DNA from: JACCVG01 sp963790245
Lineage (GTDB): Bacteria; Actinomycetota; Thermoleophilia; Solirubrobacterales; Thermoleophilaceae
Reading direction: 5' to 3'
NCBI GenBank assembly: GCA_963790245.1
Contig: CAWBNP010000002.1
Coordinates: 310,001 to 374,000 of the forward strand
Length of the DNA stretch: 64,000 nucleotides
Part shown: positions 42,092-49,215 of the stretch, in pieces
Layout of the letters: each line of letters opens with the position of its first letter
How positions within the stretch are numbered: position 1 is the stretch's first letter
Position numbers and translations under genes: made by a program
Notes under the pieces: model-generated
Database searches by the model: none
The model's input: only the letters and a program-made list of their open reading frames with translations
What the model was told of the DNA's origin: nothing

Positions 42092-42131
42092 TACTGTCCT
42101 CCGTCGACGGAGGCCCAGCTTATACCAGGGG

Positions 42132-42755
42132 TCAACTGGAGGTTGAGGGTGGTCCCTCCCACTGCAGCGCGACTCGGACGTAGAGCGCCGTCGCGAGCAG
42201 CGACATCAGGACGCCGAGCCCGAACACGAGCGAAGCGACCAGCCCGGGGTAGAGCATTGCGAGGAACAGCGCCGACATCGTCGGCCAGACCGCCCAACGC
42301 CCGACCCAGTTGATGCTCACTTCCTGCCCGCGTCGCAGCGCGATCTGGCTCATCACCAGCATGAACAGCTCGCGCGCAGCGAGCACGCCGAGCAGCCAGC
42401 GCGGCAGCAGCTCGAAGTGCCAGCTCACCGCGACTCCCGCGAGCACGAGCAGACGGTCGACGAGCGGGTCGAGCAACGCCCCGAAGCGGCTGTACTGTCC
42501 GGTCAGGCGAGCAGCCATGCCGTCCAGGTAGTCGGCGGCGGCGATCGCGAAGTAGACCGCGGCCGCCTGAAAGCTGACGCCGTCGCCGGAGCGAAACGCG
42601 ATGACCAGGAAGACCGGCAGGCCGGCGAACCGCAGGATCCCGATCGCATTCGGGATCGTGAACGGACGGAGCGGCTGATCGCGGCCGGTCTCGGCCGGAA
42701 CCACCGATCGATCGAGGCCGACGAGACGACGGAAGGTCAGGCGAGGCTCTGCCAC
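42132..42755 (-). CDS. pgsA: CDP-alcohol phosphatidyltransferase (PgsA-like)
   Basis: 207 residues, about six transmembrane helices. The catalytic CDP-alcohol motif D75-x2-D78-G79-x2-A82-R83-x8-G92-x3-D96-x3-D100 is intact (ADYLDGMAARLTGQYSRFG). It transfers a phosphatidyl group to an alcohol; glycerol-3-phosphate, giving phosphatidylglycerol phosphate, is the usual acceptor for this length and context, but inositol phosphate and cardiolipin-type relatives exist. It overlaps proS by 19 bases. In Bacillus pgsA sits between rodZ and cinA, where it is absent here. Confidence 0.82.
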   Translation of the reverse strand: MAEPRLTFRRLVGLDRSVVPAETGRDQPLRPFTIPNAIGILRFAGLPVFLVIAFRSGDGVSFQAAAVYFAIAAADYLDGMAARLTGQYSRFGALLDPLVDRLLVLAGVAVSWHFELLPRWLLGVLAARELFMLVMSQIALRRGQEVSINWVGRWAVWPTMSALFLAMLYPGLVASLVFGLGVLMSLLATALYVRVALQWEGPPSTSS

Positions 42756-44434
42756 CGCTCCAGGATCTCCCGCGCGGCTCCATCGAGCGCCACCGCGCTC
42801 TGTTCCAGGCCGCGGCGAACCTGGAGCTCGAGCTCACCGGCCTCGAGGCCGCGTCGCCCGATCGTCACGCGTAGCGGGCACCCGAGCAGCTCGGCGTCGG
42901 CGAACTTCTGTCCCGGGCTCGCCTCGCGATCGTCGTAGAGCACGTCGAGTCCGAGCGTCCGGAGCTCTTCGTAGAGCTCGGTCGCCACTGTCGCCACCTC
43001 CTCGTCCGCCTTGCCGAGAGCGACGAGCTCGACGTCGAACGGTGCGATCGCCCGGGGCCAGCAGATGCCGGCCTGATCGGAGAATTGCTCGACCGCGGCC
43101 GCCAGGATCCGGGCGGGACCGATGCCGTAGGAACCCATGACGATCGGCCGCTCGGCGCCGTCTTCGTCCAGGAAGGTAGCTCCAAGCGGCTCGGAATAGC
43201 GGGTGCCGAGCTTGAAGATGTTGCCGACCTCGATCGCGGGCTCGATTCTGACCTGCGCTCCGGCCGGGCAGCGGTCCCCCGCCTCGACTGATCGGAAGTC
43301 TGCCCACTCCGCGCTCATGTCGCGCTCGAGATCGACGCCGCGCAGGTGCGTATCTGCGCGGTTCGCCCCGGCGACCATTCCCGACATCGCACGCAGCGCC
43401 TCATCGGCGAGGATCGCGGCCGGGCTCCCGACCGGGCCGACGAACCCGACCGGCGAGCCGAACAGGTCGGCGATCTCCTCCGCGCGCGCCTGGCGGACGG
43501 GCTCGCCGAGCGCGTTGGCGAGCTTGATCTCGTTGAGCCGGTGATCGCCACGCAGCAGGCACAGCAGCGGGCGGTCCTCGCCCGCGATCATGGGCATCGC
43601 CTTGATCAGCGCGCCTGGCGGGACGTCCAGCAGGGTCGCCACATCCTCGATCGTCCGGGCGCCGGGTGTCGCGACCGGCTCCGGCGCGTCGAGTGGCTCC
43701 GGGAGGCCCTCGACCGGCGCCGCGGTCGCGCAGGCGACCTCGACATTGGCCGCATAGCCCGAATCGCTCAGGGCGACGTCATTCTCACCCGCCGCGCATG
43801 GGGCCATGAACTCATGAGCCCCGGAGCCGCCCATCATCCCGACGTCGGCCTCGACCCGGTACCACTCGAGACCGCAGCGGTCGAAGATCCGCTCATAGGC
43901 CTCGCTCTGGCGGCCGTAGGACGCATCCAGGCCAGCCTCGTCGCGATCGAAGCTGTAGGCGTCCTTCATCACGAATTCGCGCGTCCGCAGGACCCCCGCG
44001 CGCGGGCGCGGCTCGTCGCGCTCCTTGACCTGGAGGTGGTAGAGCATCAGCGGCAGGTCACGGTAGGAACGCACGTCGCCGGCGATGTGCGAGGTGATCG
44101 CCTCCTCGTGGGTCATCGCCAGGACCATCGGCGCGCCGCGCCGGTCCTCCAGCTTGAACAGCTCGTCGATCCCGTAGCGGCCGGTCTTCTCCCAGTTCTC
44201 CGCCGGCTGGAGCACCGGGGCGAGGATCTCGTGGGCGCCGATTCCGTCCATCTCCTCGCGCAGGATCGCCTCGATCTTGCGATGTACCCGCCACCCGGCC
44301 GGCAGATAGGTCCAGAGCCCGGCTCCGAGCTGGCGGACCATGCCGGCGCGGACGAGCAGCTGGTGGGAGATCGCCTCGGCGTCCGCGGGCGGGTCCTTGA
44401 GGGTCGGGAGGAAGTAGGTCGAGAGACGAGTCAT
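42737..44434 (-). CDS. proS: Prolyl-tRNA synthetase, bacterial type with INS editing domain
   Basis: 565 residues. Class II motifs 1-3: TYLPAGWRVHRKIEAILREE, VKERDEPRPRAGVLRTREFVMKDAYSF, and the C-terminal ...MGSYGIGPARILAA. An INS (YbaK-like) editing domain of about 180 residues is inserted between motifs 2 and 3 (around residues 225-405). A C-terminal anticodon-binding domain follows. Conserved next to ispG, as in Bacillus where rseP-proS are neighbours. Upstream of it a TAGACT hexamer at -10 distance from the start is visible, a possible promoter. Confidence 0.95.
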   Translation of the reverse strand: MTRLSTYFLPTLKDPPADAEAISHQLLVRAGMVRQLGAGLWTYLPAGWRVHRKIEAILREEMDGIGAHEILAPVLQPAENWEKTGRYGIDELFKLEDRRGAPMVLAMTHEEAITSHIAGDVRSYRDLPLMLYHLQVKERDEPRPRAGVLRTREFVMKDAYSFDRDEAGLDASYGRQSEAYERIFDRCGLEWYRVEADVGMMGGSGAHEFMAPCAAGENDVALSDSGYAANVEVACATAAPVEGLPEPLDAPEPVATPGARTIEDVATLLDVPPGALIKAMPMIAGEDRPLLCLLRGDHRLNEIKLANALGEPVRQARAEEIADLFGSPVGFVGPVGSPAAILADEALRAMSGMVAGANRADTHLRGVDLERDMSAEWADFRSVEAGDRCPAGAQVRIEPAIEVGNIFKLGTRYSEPLGATFLDEDGAERPIVMGSYGIGPARILAAAVEQFSDQAGICWPRAIAPFDVELVALGKADEEVATVATELYEELRTLGLDVLYDDREASPGQKFADAELLGCPLRVTIGRRGLEAGELELQVRRGLEQSAVALDGAAREILERWQSLA

Positions 44435-44502
44435 CCGTCGCGCGAGTCTATTGGCGCCCCTGGCCGTCGAGAGTCGAGCCCCGCGGGGGAACAGGTCGCG
44501 AT

Positions 44503-44517
44503 GCGTCCTACGGACGC
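44503..44517 (-). terminator. Weak hairpin between ispG and proS
   Basis: GCGTCC-TAC-GGACGC (6-base arms, 3-base loop) in the 123-base ispG-proS gap. No T tract; could end ispG transcription or lie in the proS leader. Confidence 0.25.
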
Positions 44518-44557
44518 GAGCGAGCGAATGACGCCGCCGGGCGACGACTCCCGACGG

Positions 44558-45856
44558 TCAGGCCCGGGTAAACCGACGGCCGGCAGTGGGTGAGGCGTCC
44601 TCGTCGAGGGAGATCGCGCGGCGCTCGGGCTGTGCGCTCGCCATCGGAAGCGCCGCACCCTGATCGAGCGACTCCGCGGCGGCGGCGGCGGCCTCCAACG
44701 CGGCGATCCGCTCAGGGGTCAGCTCGCCCGCGTTCTCCTCCTCGATCTTCGCCAGCCACTCGGCGCCGACCGCGGCCTCCTGGGCGTCGATGATCGTCTT
44801 GCCGGCCGCGAGCGATTTGTCGATCTCTGCGAACAGCTCGTCGACCAGCCGGTCCTGCGGCACCTTTCGCAGAGGCTCGCCGTGGGCGAAGATCAGCCCC
44901 TCGTTCTTGGCCCCGGTGATCCCGAAGTCTGCGTGCGAGGCCTCGCCGATCCCGTTGACCGCGCACCCCAGGACGGCGACCTCGATCGGCTCGCCGTAGG
45001 ACTCGAGCCGCTGCTCGATCTCGGCGACGACCGTGTCCATGTCGAACTGCAGCCGTCCACAGGTGGGGCAGGCGATCAGCACCGGGCCGCGCTCGCGCAG
45101 CTTGAGCGCCTTGAGGATCTCCCAGGCGACCTTGACCTCCTCCTCGGCGTGGAAGGTCGACAGCGAAATCCGGATGGTGTCCCCCACCCCGTCTGCGAGC
45201 AGCGTCCCGAGTCCGACCGCCGACTTCAGCGATCCGGACCATTTCGTGCCGGCCTCGGTGATCCCGAGGTGCAGCGGATAATCGATCTTCTCGGCGAGCA
45301 GCCGGTTGGACGCAATCGTGTTCGGCACGCTCGTGGACTTGACCGAGACCTTGAAGTTCGTGAAGTCACAGCGCTCCATGAGGTCGACGAACTCGACGGC
45401 GGCCGTCACGAGCGCCTCGACCGAGTTCTCCTTCTCGAGCGCGTGCAGGTGCTTGGGCAGCGACCCCGAGTTGACGCCGATCCGCATCGGCGTGCCCGCC
45501 GCGTTGGCGCGCGCCGCGACCTCGGCGACCTTCTCGGGCCCGCCGATATTGCCCGGGTTCAGGCGGATGCAGTGCGCCCCGGCCTCGATCGCCTTGAGCG
45601 CGAGGGTGTGGTTGAAGTGGATGTCGGCGATCACCGGGATCGGCGACTCGACGACGATCCGCTTGAGCGCGTCGATGTCCTTGTCACGCGGGACGGCGAC
45701 CCGCACGATGTCCCCGCCGGCATCCGCGATCGCGCGGATCTGGGTCATCGTCGCCTCGTAATCGGCGGTCTCGGTCTTGGTCATCGACTGGACGGCGACC
45801 GGTGCGCCGCCACCGATCTTCACGCCGCCGACGTCGATCTGCTTCTTGGATGCCAT
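44558..45856 (-). CDS. ispG: 4-hydroxy-3-methylbut-2-en-1-yl diphosphate synthase (flavodoxin)
   Basis: Iron-sulfur enzyme of the MEP isoprenoid pathway, converting MEcPP to HMBPP. The TIM-barrel N-domain (about 1-260) shows VQSMTKTETADYEAT and HFNHTLALKAIEAGAHCIRLNPGNIG. The cluster domain has the CPTCGRLQFD motif and the C in VLGCAVNGIGEA. The C-terminus is extended by about 60 Ala/Glu-rich residues beyond the usual end, a disordered tail. ATG 45856 is chosen at MASKKQIDVGG; a longer reading lacks homology. It is separated from its usual partners dxr and rseP by an 8-kb insertion. Confidence 0.93.
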   Translation of the reverse strand: MASKKQIDVGGVKIGGGAPVAVQSMTKTETADYEATMTQIRAIADAGGDIVRVAVPRDKDIDALKRIVVESPIPVIADIHFNHTLALKAIEAGAHCIRLNPGNIGGPEKVAEVAARANAAGTPMRIGVNSGSLPKHLHALEKENSVEALVTAAVEFVDLMERCDFTNFKVSVKSTSVPNTIASNRLLAEKIDYPLHLGITEAGTKWSGSLKSAVGLGTLLADGVGDTIRISLSTFHAEEEVKVAWEILKALKLRERGPVLIACPTCGRLQFDMDTVVAEIEQRLESYGEPIEVAVLGCAVNGIGEASHADFGITGAKNEGLIFAHGEPLRKVPQDRLVDELFAEIDKSLAAGKTIIDAQEAAVGAEWLAKIEEENAGELTPERIAALEAAAAAAESLDQGAALPMASAQPERRAISLDEDASPTAGRRFTRA

Positions 45857-45906
45857 GCTCTTGTCAAAGGGTACCTGGGGCCGCTCATCCGGCCCGGACG
45901 GGTCGC

Positions 45907-45936
45907 TTGCCAGGACGGCGGTCCGGGGAATAGGCT
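45907..45936 (+). promoter_or_regulatory. Putative sigma-A-type promoter for the DUF4242-like gene
   Basis: TTGCCA (45907-45912) and TAGGCT (45931-45936) separated by 18 bases, about 40 bases before the ATG at 45977. The -10 fits the TANNNT pattern of Actinomycetota; the -35 deviates at one base. No experimental support. Confidence 0.35.
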
Positions 45937-45976
45937 GGGCGCCGAGGTAACACGCGTGTCTACACAGGGGGCCGAC

Positions 45977-46261
45977 ATGAACACCTACGCAATCCTTCGT
46001 CGCTCCGGCTGGCGCTCCGGCGCCGACCTCGAAGCGGCGGCCGGTCGATCCAGCAAGGTCGGCGACGAGCAGATGTCCGACGACATCCGATGGATCCGCA
46101 GCTACGTACTCGAGGAGGACGGTGGCAGCGTCGGGACCGTTTGCATCTACCAGGCGACGAGCCCGGAGAAGATTCGCGAACACGCCGGCCTCGCCGACCT
46201 CCCTGTCGACGAGATCATCCCGATCGGGGACACCGTAATCGTCCGGGAGGATCCGGCTTAG
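45977..46261 (+). CDS. DUF4242-like small protein (SCO4226 nickel-binding family)
   Basis: 94 residues beginning MNTYAILRRSGWRSGADLEAAA, with VCIYQATSPEKIREHAGLADLPVDEI, which is typical of DUF4242 ferredoxin-like proteins, one of which (SCO4226) binds nickel. The usual metal ligands (His, Glu) are only partly visible, so the metal activity is uncertain. It is 46 bases upstream of a flavodoxin-family gene and probably co-transcribed. A possible promoter lies upstream. Confidence 0.7.
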   Translation: MNTYAILRRSGWRSGADLEAAAGRSSKVGDEQMSDDIRWIRSYVLEEDGGSVGTVCIYQATSPEKIREHAGLADLPVDEIIPIGDTVIVREDPA

Positions 46262-46307
46262 GACGCACGCCGACAGCGCGTCTCCCCCTCGACCGGAAGC
46301 GAGACCG

Positions 46308-47057
46308 ATGACTGATCTGGCGGCCAGGACCGACGCGCTTGCCGAGAGCTCGGGCTGGGACTTCTCGGACCTCGGAGCGCTGTTCATCAACTGCACGCTG
46401 AAGCGTTCGCCGGAGGCCTCCAATACCCAGGCACTCGCCGATATCGCGATCTCGATCATGGAGCGCAACGGGGTCGTGGTCGAGGTCGTGCGTGCCGTGG
46501 ATCATCAGATTGCGATCGGTGTCCAACCCGACATGACCGAGCACGGCTGGGATCGCGACGACTGGCCCGCGATCTACGAAAAGGTCCACGATGCCGACAT
46601 CCTCGTCCTGCTGACGCCGATCTGGCTCGGCGAGAAGTCCTCGGTCTGCACGCACGTCATCGAGCGGCTCTACGGCAACAGCGCCGAGCTCAACGAGGAG
46701 GGGCAGTACGCCTACTACGGGCGGGTGGGCGGGTGCCTCGTGACCGGCAACGAAGACGGCGCCAAGCACTGCGCGATGAACATCCTCTACTCGCTCCAGC
46801 ACCTCGGCTACGTGATTCCACCGCAGGCCGACGCCGGCTGGATGGGAGAGGCCGGGCCCGGTCCGAGCTACCTCGATCCGGGCTCGGGCGGCCCCGAGAA
46901 CGACTTCACCAACCGCAACACGACGTTCATGGCCTGGAACCTGATGCACATGGCGCGCATGATCAAGGACGCCGGCGGCATCCCCGCACACGGCAACCAG
47001 CGCGCCAAGTGGGACGCGGGCTGCCGGTTCGACTTCGAGAACCCCGACTACCGCTGA
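46308..47057 (+). CDS. Flavodoxin-family NADPH-dependent FMN reductase-like protein
   Basis: 249 residues. The flavodoxin-like fold shows GALFINCTLKRSPEASNTQ (phosphate-binding region), DADILVLLTPIWLGEKSSVCTHVIERLYG and a later VGGCLVTGNEDGAKHCAMNILYSLQHLGYV, as in the WrbA/FMN reductase group. It binds FMN and transfers electrons from NAD(P)H to a small acceptor or quinone; the exact function is unknown. ATG 46308 preceded by a purine-rich site (CGGAAGCGAGA). It lies downstream of the DUF4242-like gene. Confidence 0.85.
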   Translation: MTDLAARTDALAESSGWDFSDLGALFINCTLKRSPEASNTQALADIAISIMERNGVVVEVVRAVDHQIAIGVQPDMTEHGWDRDDWPAIYEKVHDADILVLLTPIWLGEKSSVCTHVIERLYGNSAELNEEGQYAYYGRVGGCLVTGNEDGAKHCAMNILYSLQHLGYVIPPQADAGWMGEAGPGPSYLDPGSGGPENDFTNRNTTFMAWNLMHMARMIKDAGGIPAHGNQRAKWDAGCRFDFENPDYR

Positions 47058-47135
47058 GGGCCCGCCGTACGCGACCCCCGTTCACCTATGTCGAGGATGT
47101 CTAAAGCGACGGGCTGCCGTGGTCGCCGACACGCG

Positions 47136-49115
47136 TCACCCCGAGAAATCGACGGTCACCTCGGAGGCCCCTGCCGGGGGTGTGAAGGTGCAATTTCGGG
47201 GACCGTTGGCGCCCTCACGGTTGCACGCGCCGGTGTAGGTAATGAACTCCGTGCTGTTCGTCTGGATCGTCAGCGGCTGCCCTGACTGGAAGCTCGCCGT
47301 ACAGGTCCCGCTCTGCGGGCCGGACGCGTTGCCTGTCTTCACACAGTTGAGGCCGCCGGGCGAACTCGTCACCGTGCCTGGGCGGTTGCCCTGGGTGATG
47401 ATCGTGACCTGGGCGTTGCCGGTCGGCGTAGTCGTCGTGGTTGGAGTTGTTGTTGTCGATGGAGTCGTCGTTGTCGGAGTCGTCGTCGTCGGGGTCGTGG
47501 TGGTCGTGGTGGTCGTCGTGGTCGTTGGCGGCGGCGCTGAACCCGCCCCGCCACAGCCGACCCCGGCGTCGAGGATGTTCACGCCCGCCGCGAGCGGGAA
47601 CAGGTCCTGGGTCGAGGTGAGGTCGTTGATCACTAGCTCGTGGGCGCCGCTTCCCGGCCTGGTCAGGTCGAGGCTCGCGACATGGCCGCTCGGGAGCCCG
47701 CACGGCGCGACGTTGTTGCTCGACGCAGCCGGCAGACGCACCGGCGCTGCAGTGCCGGGATTCTGCAGACCCGCCTGGGAGAGGGTGAACAGCGTCTCGT
47801 CCTCGCCCATGCTCTCGAAGACGATGCCGCCTCCGGCGAGGTAGTCCGGCGAATGCAGCGAGCCGGCTCCGGTCGCGGTGGCGTTGACGATCTCGCGTAG
47901 GCCGGACCCGTCGGTACCCACCTCGCAGACCGCGATATTGCCCGAGCCCGGATCGTCGGCCGGACCGCAGTCGAACAGGACCCGCGAACCGTCAGCCGAG
48001 ATCGCCGGGTAGGTGTTGTGGGAATCGTTGGACGCGCTTGTCAGGAGAACGGGGTCCGACCACGTGAGCGCCGTGTCGCTCGCCCGGTTGATGACCCAGA
48101 GATCGCGCTCGTGGGGTCCGTCGTTGGAGTCGAAGACGATCCGTGTTCCACCATTCGCGATTGCCGAGTAGCCCGACACGTGCACCCGGCCATCGGCATC
48201 AGGACCAGGGTTGGCGAGTTCCACTGGGCGTCCCGAAGAGAGATCTCCACGAACGATCGCCAGGCACGGGAAGCCGCCGCAGCCGAGCGCCTTGTTGGTC
48301 TCGACCAGCAGCCAGCCGCCGTCCGGCGAGATGTTCAGGCGCGCGTCGTCGCTGCCGGGGCCGAGCAAGGTGGTGAGGGAGTTGGAGATGTTCTCGGTCA
48401 CGCCCGCGACCGAGGTTCGAAAGACGTTGTTCTCCTGTCCGTTGATCCCGTGGACGAAGCTGCCAGTCGGGGAGCCGATCGGTCCCGGTCCCGGTCCCGG
48501 TCCCGGCCCTGGTCCTGGAGGGTCCGGGACGTTGTTGCCTTCGAGTCCGAGCAGCACGGCGGTGATGCCGTCAGCGGCCGACGCGTCGTCGCAGAGCAGC
48601 CGCCCGAGCGAGTCGGCGACCGCCTGCCGCGCGTTCCGCGGGACGCCGCCCGCCTCCAATATCCGGGCGCGCGCGTCGCCGACCGTGCCCGAGCACGCGA
48701 TTCGCTTGACCCGTGTAACGGCGGTGTCCAGCGCGTCCGTGACCGTCGGGGTACTTCCGACCAACGGTCGGTTGAGCCGTAGCGTCAGGCGGCCGAAGCT
48801 CTGCGCGGTGCTGACCTTGCTATTACGTTTGGTCGCCGCACCGGGGGCAGGCCCCGGGTTGACGATCGAGACGGCGGTCTGGACCTTCTTCTTCCGCGGC
48901 TTTCCGGAGCGCGTCGTGATGATGATGTCTTTGGGGAACCTGCCCCGGGGCTTTATACGCGGCTTCTTGCCCGTCTGAAGTCGTGTCACGTCGACCTGGC
49001 CGTCAGCTGGGACCTTGAGCTTTACCCGCTTGCTCGACTTCGCGTCCGCTGCGGCCGGCATGGCGCCGACGCCACCGAGAGTGATCACGACCAGCACCGC
49101 GGTCAACTTCCGCAT
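47136..49115 (-). CDS. Secreted TolB/PD40-like protein with Gly-Pro and Thr linkers
   Basis: 659 residues. Signal peptide (about 1-24, TAVLVVITLGGVGAMPAAADA). A basic N-terminal region is followed by a PGPGPGPGPGPIG linker (about 198-212). A stretch with TolB-type beta-propeller blades then follows (ISPDGGWLLVETN, ISADGSRVLFDCG). A TTTTTTT-P repeated linker (about 535-575) joins this to a C-terminal Cys-containing beta domain (GTVTSSPGGLNCVK...SGTCTASF...GACNREG), similar to the InlB B-repeat-like modules. It probably sits on the cell surface or is released. No sortase signal. Strong ribosome binding site (GGGAGA). Confidence 0.78.
   Translation of the reverse strand: MRKLTAVLVVITLGGVGAMPAAADAKSSKRVKLKVPADGQVDVTRLQTGKKPRIKPRGRFPKDIIITTRSGKPRKKKVQTAVSIVNPGPAPGAATKRNSKVSTAQSFGRLTLRLNRPLVGSTPTVTDALDTAVTRVKRIACSGTVGDARARILEAGGVPRNARQAVADSLGRLLCDDASAADGITAVLLGLEGNNVPDPPGPGPGPGPGPGPIGSPTGSFVHGINGQENNVFRTSVAGVTENISNSLTTLLGPGSDDARLNISPDGGWLLVETNKALGCGGFPCLAIVRGDLSSGRPVELANPGPDADGRVHVSGYSAIANGGTRIVFDSNDGPHERDLWVINRASDTALTWSDPVLLTSASNDSHNTYPAISADGSRVLFDCGPADDPGSGNIAVCEVGTDGSGLREIVNATATGAGSLHSPDYLAGGGIVFESMGEDETLFTLSQAGLQNPGTAAPVRLPAASSNNVAPCGLPSGHVASLDLTRPGSGAHELVINDLTSTQDLFPLAAGVNILDAGVGCGGAGSAPPPTTTTTTTTTTTPTTTTPTTTTPSTTTTPTTTTTPTGNAQVTIITQGNRPGTVTSSPGGLNCVKTGNASGPQSGTCTASFQSGQPLTIQTNSTEFITYTGACNREGANGPRNCTFTPPAGASEVTVDFSG
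47421..47529. repeat. Low-complexity Thr/Pro-coding repeat
   Basis: Runs of GTC-GTC-GTG-GTT type triplets on the plus strand correspond to ACC/ACG/ACA/ACT Thr codons with intermittent Pro on the minus strand. It is the linker of the secreted protein at 47136-49115, not a separate element. Confidence 0.8.
48481..48516. repeat. Hexanucleotide repeat coding for Gly-Pro
   Basis: About six copies of GGTCCC, coding for (Pro-Gly)n on the minus strand, in the same secreted protein. A low-complexity coding repeat prone to copy change. Confidence 0.75.
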
Positions 49116-49127
49116 TCCGTCTCCCTT

Positions 49128-49151
49128 GCCCGTCAGGATTCCTTGACGGGC
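49128..49151 (-). terminator. Hairpin between LuxR-family gene and secreted protein gene
   Basis: GCCCGTCA-GGATTCCT-TGACGGGC, 8-base perfect arms with an 8-base loop, in the 100-base gap. It might end transcription of the regulator gene (stop 49216), or structure the 13-base-distant leader of the secreted protein gene. Confidence 0.45.
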
Positions 49152-49215
49152 GCATCATGGACCCTGCGGGGGGCGATTTGGGTGGGGGCTACCCCACTGT
49201 TCGCAAAGAGTAGGG

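Noticed and set aside
47421..47529. Satellite or intergenic tandem repeat
   Set aside because: The repeats code for the Thr/Pro linker of the secreted protein in an uninterrupted frame.
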